Virus record (IMG/VR): IMGVR_UViG_3300030107_005582
Coordinates: 1 to 21,661 of that record
Direction: 5' to 3' (one strand)
DNA from: a virus
DNA: 21,661 bases
Made by a program: the position numbers and the translations under genes. The notes under the pieces were generated by a model. That model saw only the letters and a program-made list of their open reading frames with translations. It was not told where the DNA came from and ran no database searches. This document shows, piece after piece, positions 6,913-13,421 of the stretch. The stretch's first letter is position 1, and each line of letters starts with the position of its first letter.

Positions 6913-7827
6913 TTAATTATTTTTAATAAAGTTAAACGCTTTTTCATTCATAGACTTTCCTGATCCAGTTAATATAGACTCTTGTCTACTATGATTTCTT
7001 TTAGGTACTGATTTATGATGTGTTGTATATCTTGTTATACCATTAAACAGCCCCCATTTATTATATCCTATTCTATTCATTTCTATCTGAATACAAGTTT
7101 TAATATCATTTCTAATATTCATTCTTCTAGACGAATAATTATGATCATTGTTAACAATTGATAGTTTATCTGTTTCTGTTAGATAGTCTATAGTATCATT
7201 AATTAAGTCCTGAGAAGCATTACGTAAACTAAACTCTTGTAAATCAGAAATTTTATCATAATGATCTGTAAAATTAATTATCCTTGGTAATTCTTTTACT
7301 TTATCCTGTATAGATTTTGTATGTCTATATCCAGAAAAAGCATTACCTGATAACCATGCAAATTGATTTTGACAGAATATTACTTTATTTATAAAACCAA
7401 ATTTTAATGATGAGCTACCATCATGTCCATTAATTGCATAAATATACTCTTCTGTAGTTTCTCCTCCGATAACATTTATATTATCAGGACGTTTCATTTG
7501 AACTACAACTTTTCTGCCTCCATGTAGAGGCAATGCTTTTACAATATCTAACTCATTATCTTCTGCAATCTCTTGCAAGGTTTCTATAATTGTATGATTT
7601 TGCGTAGGCTCGTAACCTTCTGATACTGTGGTAAATACTTCACCTGTATCTTCTCTTACTATACCATAGTATGGTGTTTCTTGTAACATTTCTTCATTGT
7701 CTGCATATATCAATGGTTTTTTAACTACATTCCAGTTAAGTCCATTTTGTTCTAAAATTTGTTCTGTTGTTTTCATTTTATTATTATTTGATTTGTGAAA
7801 CAGATTAGCCATTCTTAAGTGTTTCAT
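6913..7827 (-). CDS. DUF932 / phage-plasmid-like protein
   Basis: The 304-residue protein matches the DUF932 (TIGR03299-like) pattern: a start resembling EQNGLNWNVVKKPL, GIVREDTGEVFTTVSEGYEP, a GGRKVVVQMK strand, and INGHDGSSSLKFGFINKVIFC followed by NQ. These proteins are common in phages and plasmids, yet their molecular role is not established. ATG codons at residue 1 and residue 18 are both possible. The inner one, 51 bases downstream, has a very A-rich leader and places the family homology near the N-terminus. The outer one lies two bases after the previous stop. The C-terminal third (residues 200-304) is basic and ends in AFNFIKNN. The length fits the family. Confidence 0.85.
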   Translation of the reverse strand: MKHLRMANLFHKSNNNKMKTTEQILEQNGLNWNVVKKPLIYADNEEMLQETPYYGIVREDTGEVFTTVSEGYEPTQNHTIIETLQEIAEDNELDIVKALPLHGGRKVVVQMKRPDNINVIGGETTEEYIYAINGHDGSSSLKFGFINKVIFCQNQFAWLSGNAFSGYRHTKSIQDKVKELPRIINFTDHYDKISDLQEFSLRNASQDLINDTIDYLTETDKLSIVNNDHNYSSRRMNIRNDIKTCIQIEMNRIGYNKWGLFNGITRYTTHHKSVPKRNHSRQESILTGSGKSMNEKAFNFIKNN

Positions 7828-7829
7828 AA

Positions 7830-8342
7830 TTAATCCATTTCAAAGTTAGGTATTAGCTCTTCATAATCTTTAGGAGCTTTTTTTTCTACTGATATTTTAT
7901 CTCTAGACCAGTATCCTACACAGTCATTCCATAAACGATAATCTCCACCACCTCTACCATTTCCTTCACAGGTAAGTAGTGGTAATGGATGAACACTCCA
8001 GCCCTCTTCATCTTCAGGCAATATGTCTTTATCTACATATTGTTTTTTAGTATGATTTACTATATATCTACCGCTTGATCCTTCTGGATAATCTTTTAGT
8101 TGTATTTCTTTTGCAATCATATAAAGATTCTTTTCAGAATTTTTTTCTTCATCTGCATAATCTCCAGCCCATACAAAACTATGTTTATGCCATTTGCCTT
8201 TCGGTGATAACATATATTCTACTATTTCTACAAAATCATTATTTATATAACTATGCTCCATTAACTTTGATAAGCTCCCATAGTCATGTGTGTATAGTGA
8301 TTCCATTTTGTCTACTGATGTTGGTTTATAATATTGTCCCAT
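7830..8342 (-). CDS. Conserved phage protein beginning MGQYYKPTSVDK, function unknown
   Basis: The 170-residue protein opens with MGQYYKPTSVDKMESLYTHD, then GSLSKLMEHSYINNDFVEIVE and WAGDYADEE near residues 58-66. From memory, this combination of MGQYY, LMEHS and WAGDYAD recurs in proteins from many gut phages and some Bacteroidota genomes. Later parts include LPLLTCEGNGRGGGDY and WNDCVGYWSRD, which is rich in Trp and Gly. No known catalytic motif was identified. It sits immediately upstream of the DUF932 gene and is probably co-transcribed with it. Confidence 0.7.
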   Translation of the reverse strand: MGQYYKPTSVDKMESLYTHDYGSLSKLMEHSYINNDFVEIVEYMLSPKGKWHKHSFVWAGDYADEEKNSEKNLYMIAKEIQLKDYPEGSSGRYIVNHTKKQYVDKDILPEDEEGWSVHPLPLLTCEGNGRGGGDYRLWNDCVGYWSRDKISVEKKAPKDYEELIPNFEMD

Positions 8343-8347
8343 TTTAA

Positions 8348-8596
8348 TTAATTTTGTGGCCCTGTATCTTTAGATAAAGCGCCTGTTACTGTACTATTTA
8401 ATTCTGTAATTTGCCAATTTTCATCGGTAATTTCCATTTGATCTAATTCTTTTTCAATTATTAAATTCCATATTTCTGGATCTCCTTCTGTTAATTGATG
8501 ATTAATTATTTCTTTATGGTCTTTACCATCATTTGGAAATTCTAATTCAACATATGTAAAATATGTTCTATTGATTAATACTTCATATCTTTTCAT
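8348..8596 (-). CDS. 82-residue protein, possible paralogue of the gene ending at 4958
   Basis: The N-terminus (MKRYEVLINRTYFTYVELEF followed by PND) resembles that of the 97-residue protein downstream on the same strand. The middle is a charged helix and the end is beta-prone (ENWQITELNSTVTGAL). It overlaps the preceding 58-residue gene by 14 bases. No function was recognised; the link to its possible duplicate is the main information. Confidence 0.65.
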   Translation of the reverse strand: MKRYEVLINRTYFTYVELEFPNDGKDHKEIINHQLTEGDPEIWNLIIEKELDQMEITDENWQITELNSTVTGALSKDTGPQN

Positions 8597-8759
8597 AATT
8601 CTCTAATGTAAATTGATGAACTTGACAATATTCCATAAGCGTCATTATATCATTCATTATATGATCTTTGGGTTTATTATTTTCTTCAAAATGTCTATAT
8701 TCTGATTGATAAAGGTAATTAACTACCTTTTGTAAAGATTCATAAGTTTTTCTATCCAT
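8583..8759 (-). CDS. 58-residue helical protein of unknown function
   Basis: An open frame runs from an ATG with an A/T-rich leader to a TGA 14 bases inside the next gene. The protein begins MDRKTYESLQKVVNYLYQSE and contains MNDIMTLMEYCQVHQFT towards its end, giving two probable amphipathic helices. It is rich in Glu, Tyr and Met. Without it the interval would be unexplained in an otherwise tightly packed operon, which supports it. No family was recognised. Confidence 0.6.
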   Translation of the reverse strand: MDRKTYESLQKVVNYLYQSEYRHFEENNKPKDHIMNDIMTLMEYCQVHQFTLENYEKI

Positions 8760-8769
8760 ATTTTTATAT

Positions 8770-8862
8770 TTAATGTTTAATTTTAATAATATTTTCTAGT
8801 TCAACATACACATAAGTAAAGTGTTGTGAATCAAATGTTGCGTTTGTTATCCAACTATTCAT
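8770..8862 (-). CDS. Possible 30-residue microprotein
   Basis: A short frame runs from ATG to TAA and ends 10 bases before the next start, which is normal spacing here. The peptide includes FDSQHFTYVYVELENI. The string TYVYVELE recalls TYVELEF in the 82-residue protein two genes further on, so it could be a remnant or a miniature relative. It would be the first gene after the terminator hairpin. Its small size keeps confidence low. Confidence 0.4.
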   Translation of the reverse strand: MNSWITNATFDSQHFTYVYVELENIIKIKH

Positions 8863-8870
8863 TTTTTTTA

Positions 8871-8878
8871 TATATTTG
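8871..8878 (+). promoter_or_regulatory. Plus-strand -7 box inside the minus-strand block
   Basis: The sequence TATATTTG fits the Bacteroidota TAnnTTTG box exactly. It lies in the context TTTTATATATTTGCA, which differs at one base from the box in front of the packaging genes (TTTTATATCTTTGCA). A TTTG lies upstream, but at 24 bases instead of the preferred 19-21. It points into a gene-free stretch that ends in a hairpin. Confidence 0.4.
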
Positions 8879-8884
8879 CACTCG

Positions 8885-8950
8885 TTTTTCAATTTATATT
8901 ACTTGTTTTTAGAGAAGAATAAGAGGGGCTCCCAGCCCCTTTCTTCTTTT
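8885..8950 (+). ncRNA. Candidate small RNA between the -7 box and the hairpin terminator
   Basis: No gene covers this stretch on either strand. Transcription from the preceding plus-strand box would begin near 8885 and meet a 7-bp GC-rich hairpin followed by a T-rich tail, giving an RNA of about 60-65 nt. Only the promoter-like box and the terminator are visible; there is no family match. The alternative is that the hairpin simply ends the minus-strand transcript and the box is chance. Confidence 0.25.
8921..8943. terminator. Hairpin terminator, probably bidirectional
   Basis: AGGGGCT and AGCCCCT form a perfect 7-bp stem around a CCC loop, with weak extension on both sides. Downstream on the plus strand comes TTTCTTCTTTTATT, and on the minus strand CTTATTCTTCTCT, so both exits are T-rich. 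It lies 9 bases past the stop of the small membrane protein gene and probably ends the transcript of the upstream minus-strand genes. Confidence 0.75.
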
Positions 8951-8951
8951 A

Positions 8952-9170
8952 TTATTTTCTAGAAATACCTGTAAATAAAGAAAATATTACTCCAGCTAGT
9001 ATTGCTGTAGCCATACCAGCAAAGGATCCAATAAACAATATAGGTAGTCCTATTGTCATAACAACATCCCAAAACACAGATGTTTTCTTTAGTCTTTTAT
9101 TTCCTAAAGCTTTGTATAGTATTATATATGCACCAGCTGCTGTTGCTAATGCTAAAAACAATATGTTCAT
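8952..9170 (-). CDS. Small membrane protein with two transmembrane segments
   Basis: From the ATG, 72 residues are encoded. Hydrophobic segments run from about 2-22 (ILFLALATAAGAYIILY) and 39-66 (VVMTIGLPILFIGSFAGMAT and on). Between them lies a basic loop GNKRLKKTSVF, which suggests a hairpin with the loop in the cytoplasm. From memory, similar short phage membrane proteins with a D-V-V-x-T-(I/L)-G segment followed by F-x-G-(S/T)-x-(S/A)-GM occur in diverse phages, without a known role. A holin-like or envelope-modifying function is possible. A TTG 27 bases upstream would extend the frame into the neighbouring gene and is less likely than this ATG, which follows the neighbour's stop. The terminator hairpin follows directly. 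Confidence 0.7.
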   Translation of the reverse strand: MNILFLALATAAGAYIILYKALGNKRLKKTSVFWDVVMTIGLPILFIGSFAGMATAILAGVIFSLFTGISRK

Positions 9171-9177
9171 TATTAAT

Positions 9178-9972
9178 TTATTTTTGTTTTGTTTCAATTA
9201 TAGCAGGCTTAATTTCAGCCGCATTCATATTTATTGTATTTGCTTCTTCTCCACATATACCACATTGGTAATCTGGATATTTCCAATATTCAGGAATATC
9301 TTTAAGAGTTTTATATGTTTTATCTTTACCTACCCAGTTCTTTTGTTCTTTTAATGGTATTTGAGGTAAACTAAATTCTTCATCATCAGTATTATATACT
9401 TCTCCTTCACAGCATTCTGAAGCTAGATCTATATTCCAATTATAATCGTCCCATATAGCATCACCCTCACATACTAATTTTCCTCCATAACCCATTCCTG
9501 GTTCTTCATATTCTAATTCAAAACGTAAATCAGGAAAATCTTGTTGTATATTTCCTATCCATTCTATAGGAGGACTCCAAGCTGTGTCAAATGTTACAGC
9601 AAAATAATCTATATCATTATGACTTATATAAGCTTCACAAGCATTCCATTTGGTTCCCCAATGTTTTATACTCCAATCATACCAATTGTCAGCACCGTAT
9701 TTTTCGTTTAACTCTTTTAATACTTCTTCTGTTACTGGTATGCTTTTACCGTCTGTTTCTATCCATTTTTTACAAGATACTCCGTCTATTGTGCAAGATC
9801 CTGTTTTAATATTATTAAATTCTTTAGGCATAGGATGTGTTCCATTGAATGAAAACTCTGTTCTATCGTGTATCTCATTTTTTTCTGGAGATACTAATGA
9901 TTTCTCTACGAACTCTCGTAGTTGTATTTCGTCACCCGTTACTTCTAGGTGGTTCCAGCACCAATTTGGCAT
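9178..9972 (-). CDS. Api92-like (DUF1281) phage protein
   Basis: The 264-residue protein carries the hallmarks of the Api92/DUF1281 family. The start is MPNWCWNHLEVTGD. FNGTHPMPKEF follows near residues 43-53, then YDWSIKHWGTKWNA at about 98-111. The ferredoxin-like C-terminal region has VTFDTAWSPPIEWI at 126-139, FPDLRFELEYEEPGMGYGG, and EGDAIW. The family is common in phages and mobile elements but has no established activity. Residues 205-264 extend beyond the usual core and contain a CGIC pair. The protein is acidic and cytoplasmic. The ATG lies 2 bases from the previous stop. Confidence 0.88.
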   Translation of the reverse strand: MPNWCWNHLEVTGDEIQLREFVEKSLVSPEKNEIHDRTEFSFNGTHPMPKEFNNIKTGSCTIDGVSCKKWIETDGKSIPVTEEVLKELNEKYGADNWYDWSIKHWGTKWNACEAYISHNDIDYFAVTFDTAWSPPIEWIGNIQQDFPDLRFELEYEEPGMGYGGKLVCEGDAIWDDYNWNIDLASECCEGEVYNTDDEEFSLPQIPLKEQKNWVGKDKTYKTLKDIPEYWKYPDYQCGICGEEANTINMNAAEIKPAIIETKQK

Positions 9973-9974
9973 AA

Positions 9975-10352
9975 TTATTTGTTTTTATTATTAGAATAAT
10001 AATCTTCTTGTTCTTTTTCAAATTCTTCTTGCCATTCTTTAAATCCTTTATAAACATCTTCAAATATTTCTTCTATTTCACTTTCATCTACAAATTGAGA
10101 ATAGTATTCTATTCTTTGATTTGAATAAGGCATTTGTCTAATTTCCCAAGAACCTGATTGTCCACTAGCAAACATTTCATCAACACTTCTTACTAATTCA
10201 AAGTGATGTCTAATTATTGCTAATATTTCTGCTTTTGTTGGCTCTATACCTTTTAAAGGAATAGAGTCTTTACCGTTAATATCAGAATAACTACCGATAG
10301 TAATAGTTGTATTCTTCGTTTTAAAGGATTTAGGTTTTAATAAATCTTCCAT
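9975..10352 (-). CDS. 125-residue acidic protein of unknown function
   Basis: A beta-prone N-terminus (NTTITIGSYSD) is followed by helices with KAEILAIIRHHFELVRSVDEM. The C-terminal third is strongly acidic and helical (DESEIEEIFEDVYKGFKEWQ), ending in an Asn/Lys tail. The acidic helix could mimic DNA or bind a basic partner, but that is speculation. It is probably co-expressed with the Api92-like gene downstream. The leader carries AAAACTAAATAAAATG, the motif shared with several other genes. Confidence 0.65.
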   Translation of the reverse strand: MEDLLKPKSFKTKNTTITIGSYSDINGKDSIPLKGIEPTKAEILAIIRHHFELVRSVDEMFASGQSGSWEIRQMPYSNQRIEYYSQFVDESEIEEIFEDVYKGFKEWQEEFEKEQEDYYSNNKNK

Positions 10353-10367
10353 TTTATTTAGTTTTAA

Positions 10368-10601
10368 TTAATGTTTTATTTTCTTATTTGAAGTTACTTT
10401 TTGGATAGTTTTAATACCTTCCCAAGCTTTAGCTTCATTTCCGATTATTGTGTAACAATCTTTGATTAACTCTTGTCTTTGCTCATCTATATCCCTGTTA
10501 GGATCAACAGTTCTAGATTCGCCATAATTAAGTTTAACAGCTTCGAAATTTCCAATATTAATAGTTTTACTAACATTGAAACTAATTGTTTGTTTTTCCA
10601 T
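10368..10601 (-). CDS. 77-residue protein of unknown function
   Basis: The segment SFNVSKTINIGNFEAVKLNY at residues 7-26 resembles the (F/Y)-x-(L/I)-GN-(F/Y)-E-x-(V/A) strand pair I recall from small phage proteins of many hosts. The remainder is a helix (EQRQELIKDCYTIIGN) with a basic end. No enzyme motif is present. The start follows an AACTATG leader. Family membership would need a profile search. Confidence 0.6.
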   Translation of the reverse strand: MEKQTISFNVSKTINIGNFEAVKLNYGESRTVDPNRDIDEQRQELIKDCYTIIGNEAKAWEGIKTIQKVTSNKKIKH

Positions 10602-10616
10602 AGTTATATTTAGTTA

Positions 10617-10892
10617 TTATTTTATTTTAATCCATGGATTATTTTTTTTTATTAATCCTTTCTTGTTATTCTCAGTTTTATTACAAAATCCTCTTGTGTA
10701 ATCATTTGTGCAATATATTTCATACCCAAATTCTTTCATAAATTTACTATATTCCATATCAGTTTCCATATTTCTTATTAACATTATTATAAAATCCTCT
10801 ACACTATCATAATTTATATCATAATTGTTATATAGCTTAGATATGTTTTTCTCATCTACTTTGATTTTAATTGTAAATTCTTTTTCTATCAT
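10617..10892 (-). CDS. 91-residue protein of unknown function
   Basis: The N-terminus EKEFTIKIKVDEKNISKLYN suggests a beta strand and helix. VEDFIIMLIRNMETDMEYSK follows and gives an amphipathic helix. The C-terminus is Lys/Asn-rich and probably disordered. Codon and amino-acid use match the neighbouring phage genes. The leader has TTAACTAAA. No family was recognised. Confidence 0.6.
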   Translation of the reverse strand: MIEKEFTIKIKVDEKNISKLYNNYDINYDSVEDFIIMLIRNMETDMEYSKFMKEFGYEIYCTNDYTRGFCNKTENNKKGLIKKNNPWIKIK

Positions 10893-10906
10893 TTTTATTT
10901 AATTGT

Positions 10907-11092
10907 TTAGTTAATAAATTTTTCTATTGATTTTTTCATACTTTCATAGTAAGCATTATCTCTATTTTTGTTGTATCTACAAATAAACTTTTCGTACCTA
11001 CTACTCCAATAGTAAGTATAAATTCTTCTTTCAAGTTGATTGTTTGTTATCCTTTTTTCCATTATTTTAGTATTTCTATAATCTTTATTCAT
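10907..11092 (-). CDS. 61-residue basic protein of unknown function
   Basis: This Tyr- and Arg-rich protein includes RRIYTYYWSSRYEKFICRYN. Its many positive charges (Lys/Arg) fit nucleic-acid binding, but no motif confirms that. Its start lies 8 bases inside the end of the preceding gene, an overlap typical of this operon. It could be a non-functional frame, since the composition is simple. Confidence 0.5.
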   Translation of the reverse strand: MNKDYRNTKIMEKRITNNQLERRIYTYYWSSRYEKFICRYNKNRDNAYYESMKKSIEKFIN

Positions 11093-11321
11093 TAATAGCT
11101 GCTCCTATGCAATTAGTGACGTGAAAACCTTGAAACTCGTGTACCATCCACTCACAATTATTTAATCTATGACCTTTGTTAGATATAAATTCTTCATGAT
11201 CTATTACCCCATCACTATTGCGGTGTGGCTTTTCTAATCTATATTGAAATACTATTCCTATTTCAAAATCTAATACTGTCACAAATTTCATTTTTATTTC
11301 TAAATCTTTTCGTTTATCCAT
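11085..11321 (-). CDS. 78-residue protein of unknown function
   Basis: The protein has FVTVLDFEIGIVFQYRLEKP, then a polar loop DGVIDHEEFIS, then NNCEWMVHEFQGFHVTNCIG. Two Cys and several His/Glu residues lie in the C-terminal third, so metal binding is conceivable. No known family was identified. An ATG at residue 11 is a possible alternative start, although the first ATG has the usual AACTAACTATG leader. Confidence 0.6.
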   Translation of the reverse strand: MDKRKDLEIKMKFVTVLDFEIGIVFQYRLEKPHRNSDGVIDHEEFISNKGHRLNNCEWMVHEFQGFHVTNCIGAAINE

Positions 11322-11365
11322 AGTTAGTTTTTATTTTTATTGTTAAAATATTGTATATTATCCAA

Positions 11366-11704
11366 TTATTCACTTACAGTGCCTTCAAATTTATATTTTA
11401 ATAGCTTTAATGTTTTCTCAGTTAATTCAAACGCTCCAGCATTTTCAGGATTAGCTTTTAAATATCCTTTTTGCCATAACCATTTATATAGATGAGATTG
11501 CATAGGCTTTATTTCATTCGCCCATATTTCGTGTGCATGAGAAGCAATACTTCTATTATGTACTTTTAATTTATCTATAACATCTACACTAAGATTACCA
11601 ATATAATGCTCAGTTCCATAACTATCGAATACAGTTATAGCATAAACAGTATTATTTTGGTGTGTTTCTATTACTATTTTTCTACTAAATTCTATATGAT
11701 TCAT
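11366..11704 (-). CDS. VFDSYGTEH-family protein, first of a duplicated pair
   Basis: The 112-residue protein shares a 30-residue core with the protein encoded by the second copy at 12082-12381. Here it reads RKIVIETHQNNT followed by ITVFDSYGTEHYIG at residues 25-38. About 19 of 30 core residues are identical, and an IW-x-NE-x-KP segment follows in both. Beyond that this copy has a longer C-terminus containing LYKWLWQKGYLKANPENAGA and ELTEKTLKLLKYKF, which looks like a small winged-helix or helical add-on. The two genes are separated by two short genes, suggesting local duplication and divergence. No catalytic motif or known family was recognised. Confidence 0.7.
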   Translation of the reverse strand: MNHIEFSRKIVIETHQNNTVYAITVFDSYGTEHYIGNLSVDVIDKLKVHNRSIASHAHEIWANEIKPMQSHLYKWLWQKGYLKANPENAGAFELTEKTLKLLKYKFEGTVSE

Positions 11705-11715
11705 TATTTTATTTT

Positions 11716-11943
11716 TTAGTTTTTTTCTTCATCAATTATTTTCTTTGCAACATCTAATATCACTTCATCAGAATAAAAAACTTTATCTGCCATTTCAATC
11801 ATTAAATCAAATGTTATTTCTTTTTGCATTTGCAAATCCATTAATAATAGGGCTGCTACACTTGTTTGTAAATCACCATCTATTCCATCTGCTAATACTA
11901 ATTTTTTAGCTTGTTGTATAAGCCATTTTTTGTATGCTATCAT
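11716..11943 (-). CDS. 75-residue acidic helical protein, unknown
   Basis: The protein is predicted to be all helix, with QQAKKLVLADGIDGDLQTSV near the N-terminus and EVILDVAKKIIDEEKN at the end. There is no Cys, Pro or membrane segment, which fits a compact soluble bundle. It lies between the two VFDSYGTEH paralogues. Function not recognisable. Confidence 0.6.
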   Translation of the reverse strand: MIAYKKWLIQQAKKLVLADGIDGDLQTSVAALLLMDLQMQKEITFDLMIEMADKVFYSDEVILDVAKKIIDEEKN

Positions 11944-11945
11944 AA

Positions 11946-12074
11946 TTATATTCTTTTAATTATTTCTAAATGTTTTAATGCGTCATTATATGTATATGCC
12001 CATATTTTATATCCTTCTATTGTAAATAATTTTTTTTCTTTTTTTTGTCTTGTTGATAATTCTTTTGTTTTCAT
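11946..12074 (-). CDS. 42-residue basic protein of unknown function
   Basis: This short frame fills the gap between two genes with 2 and 7 bases to spare. The protein starts MKTKELSTRQKKEKKLFTIE and continues GYKIWAYTYNDALKHLEIIK. The second half looks like a strand plus helix, of the kind found in very small DNA- or protein-binding domains. The spacing supports a real gene. Confidence 0.5.
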   Translation of the reverse strand: MKTKELSTRQKKEKKLFTIEGYKIWAYTYNDALKHLEIIKRI

Positions 12075-12081
12075 TGTTTTA

Positions 12082-12381
12082 TTAATCTAAATTTGGTTCT
12101 ACACCACGATTTTCATCTAGTTTTATACATTCACCGATAGCATCACTAAGCAAATCTTCTTTAGGTTTCACTTCATTATCCCAAATATATTGCGCTTTAG
12201 ACCACATTAATTTCTCGTCTACTTCTTTATGATAACCTAAGTGATGTTCAGTTCCGTAACTATCAAATACACTTATACTAAAATGTGTATTTCCTTGGTG
12301 CTTATCTATTACTAATTTTCTAAAATGTTTTTCGTTTTGTTCTTTAATGTATTCCATCCATTCATTATATGTATAATCCAT
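12082..12381 (-). CDS. VFDSYGTEH-family protein, second of a duplicated pair
   Basis: This 99-residue paralogue of the 112-residue protein encoded at 11366-11704 contains RKLVIDKHQGNTHFSISVFD followed by SYGTEHHLG (residues 21-49) and IWDNEVKPKED. Its N-terminal extension is different, with a YTYNEWMEYIKEQNEKHF helix. It lacks the C-terminal Trp-rich part of its relative. The shared core probably forms a small beta domain (two strands ending in DSYGTEH). The gene overlaps the upstream one by 17 bases. Function unknown. Confidence 0.7.
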   Translation of the reverse strand: MDYTYNEWMEYIKEQNEKHFRKLVIDKHQGNTHFSISVFDSYGTEHHLGYHKEVDEKLMWSKAQYIWDNEVKPKEDLLSDAIGECIKLDENRGVEPNLD

Positions 12382-12787
12382 GTTCTATGCATTTTAATAA
12401 TCCAAGCTCTGAATATCTATCTATACAAGCTCCATCTTCATCACTATCTCTAATTTCAGTAACAAACAACCCAAACTGACTATAATCCCAAAAAGAACCT
12501 GTATTATCGTCTCCATCAGATATAAATAATATTCTAATACCCATATCTTCAAGCGATGACTCTGAATATAGTTCTTTAAAGTAAGCGGTTAATGTTTTAA
12601 TACACTGCTCTTTTGTTAAGGCAATAACAGTAAACACCATACTATCGTTATCTTGAATATATTCACAAACACAACTAAACTTTTTAGGATAGATTTCTTT
12701 TTTAATGTTAAATAAACTTTTTGAAGCCAAAATAGGTCTACTATTTAGCCCACCATTAAATTTAAACCAACCTTTTTTTACTTTCAT
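12365..12787 (-). CDS. 140-residue protein of unknown function
   Basis: Probably a soluble alpha/beta protein. Visible segments are a basic N-terminus (MKVKKGWFKFNGG), FSCVCEYIQDNDSMVFTVIA, a helix KEQCIKTLTAYFKELY, and RILFISDGDDNTGSFWDYSQ followed by a strand FGLFVTEI. Five Cys residues are scattered and do not form a zinc motif. The DGDDNTG loop could bind a metal, but this is speculative. The ATG is directly next to the TAG of the preceding gene. The end overlaps the paralogue gene downstream. Confidence 0.65.
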   Translation of the reverse strand: MKVKKGWFKFNGGLNSRPILASKSLFNIKKEIYPKKFSCVCEYIQDNDSMVFTVIALTKEQCIKTLTAYFKELYSESSLEDMGIRILFISDGDDNTGSFWDYSQFGLFVTEIRDSDEDGACIDRYSELGLLKCIEHGLYI

Positions 12788-13096
12788 CTATTCATATTTA
12801 AAGTTAATTATTTCTTGTTTAACTTCTTCTGCTCTACCTTTTCTTTCATACCATTTATCTCCTCTTAAGGTTTTATCTTCTTCTTGTAGTTTTCTACGAC
12901 ATCTTGTTATACTATCTGCTGTTGTTAGTTGTTTGTTTACATACATAGATAAAAATCCTTCATCTGAAGATGATGTTCTATCCATTTGCTTCCACCAAAC
13001 AGTTGCACATAGTAATCTGTCGTTATCTCTACTATCAGGAGAGTCCATAAGGACTCCCCTAACAATAGATTGAAGAGATTTACTTAGCAGTGTCAT
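12788..13096 (-). CDS. Conserved phage protein with RRKLQE motif, function unknown
   Basis: The 102-residue protein carries SRDNDRLLCATVWWKQMD near residues 22-39. This is followed by a FLSMYVNKQLTTADSITRCR helix pair and RRKLQEEDKTLRG at 67-79. I recall this layout (a DDRLL/DNDRLL-(I/C)A-x-(V/I)W start, then LT-x-(P/A)-(E/D)SI-x-R-x-RRKLQE) from many phages infecting Gram-positive and gut bacteria, without known function. The SI-x-R-x-RRKLQE part resembles a small DNA-binding helix pair. Met 17 is an alternative start, sitting in the loop of a strong hairpin. The gene ends in TAG and overlaps its upstream neighbour by 17 bases. Confidence 0.7.
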   Translation of the reverse strand: MTLLSKSLQSIVRGVLMDSPDSRDNDRLLCATVWWKQMDRTSSSDEGFLSMYVNKQLTTADSITRCRRKLQEEDKTLRGDKWYERKGRAEEVKQEIINFKYE

Positions 13097-13379
13097 ACTT
13101 AACAGCTAACTCTTTAGATGAAAGTGTAGCTTCTGCTTCTTTTTCCTGAACTTCAGGATTTATAGCATCAACTAACTTCTTTTCTGTCTTAGTAAGCTCA
13201 GCGTCCATATTGTATAAAGCATTACCACCTTTGTTTAAAGGTAGAACGCCAATGTTAGCCCACCCTTTATCATTAAAGGATATTTCACTAACATGAATAC
13301 TTATGCTGCTGATTTTACCAGATTTACGTGTACGAACTTTACCTTTAATAAAGTTCTCTTTTTCAATTCTCTGTGTCAT
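13080..13379 (-). CDS. 99-residue protein of unknown function
   Basis: A beta-rich N-terminal part with KGKVRTRKSGKISSISIHVS and WANIGVLPLNKGG is followed by a charged helix of Glu, Lys and Ala (KLVDAINPEVQEKEAEA). It might bind nucleic acid through the basic strands. No family was recognised. Codon use resembles the neighbours. It lies at the head of a tightly spaced group of small genes. Confidence 0.6.
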   Translation of the reverse strand: MTQRIEKENFIKGKVRTRKSGKISSISIHVSEISFNDKGWANIGVLPLNKGGNALYNMDAELTKTEKKLVDAINPEVQEKEAEATLSSKELAVKYDTAK

Positions 13380-13421
13380 AATTATATGTTTTTAGAGATT
13401 ATACGCAAAGCGCATTTCTAA

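Noticed and set aside
8075-9994. Plus-strand frames opposite the 170-residue, membrane and Api92-like genes
   Set aside because: They are antisense shadows with irregular, Leu/Phe/Ser/Tyr-rich composition, while the minus-strand proteins match recognisable families.
12705-13073. 122-codon plus-strand frame
   Set aside because: It lies opposite the RRKLQE-family gene and the 140-residue gene. Its Ser/Leu-rich sequence looks like a mirror of them.
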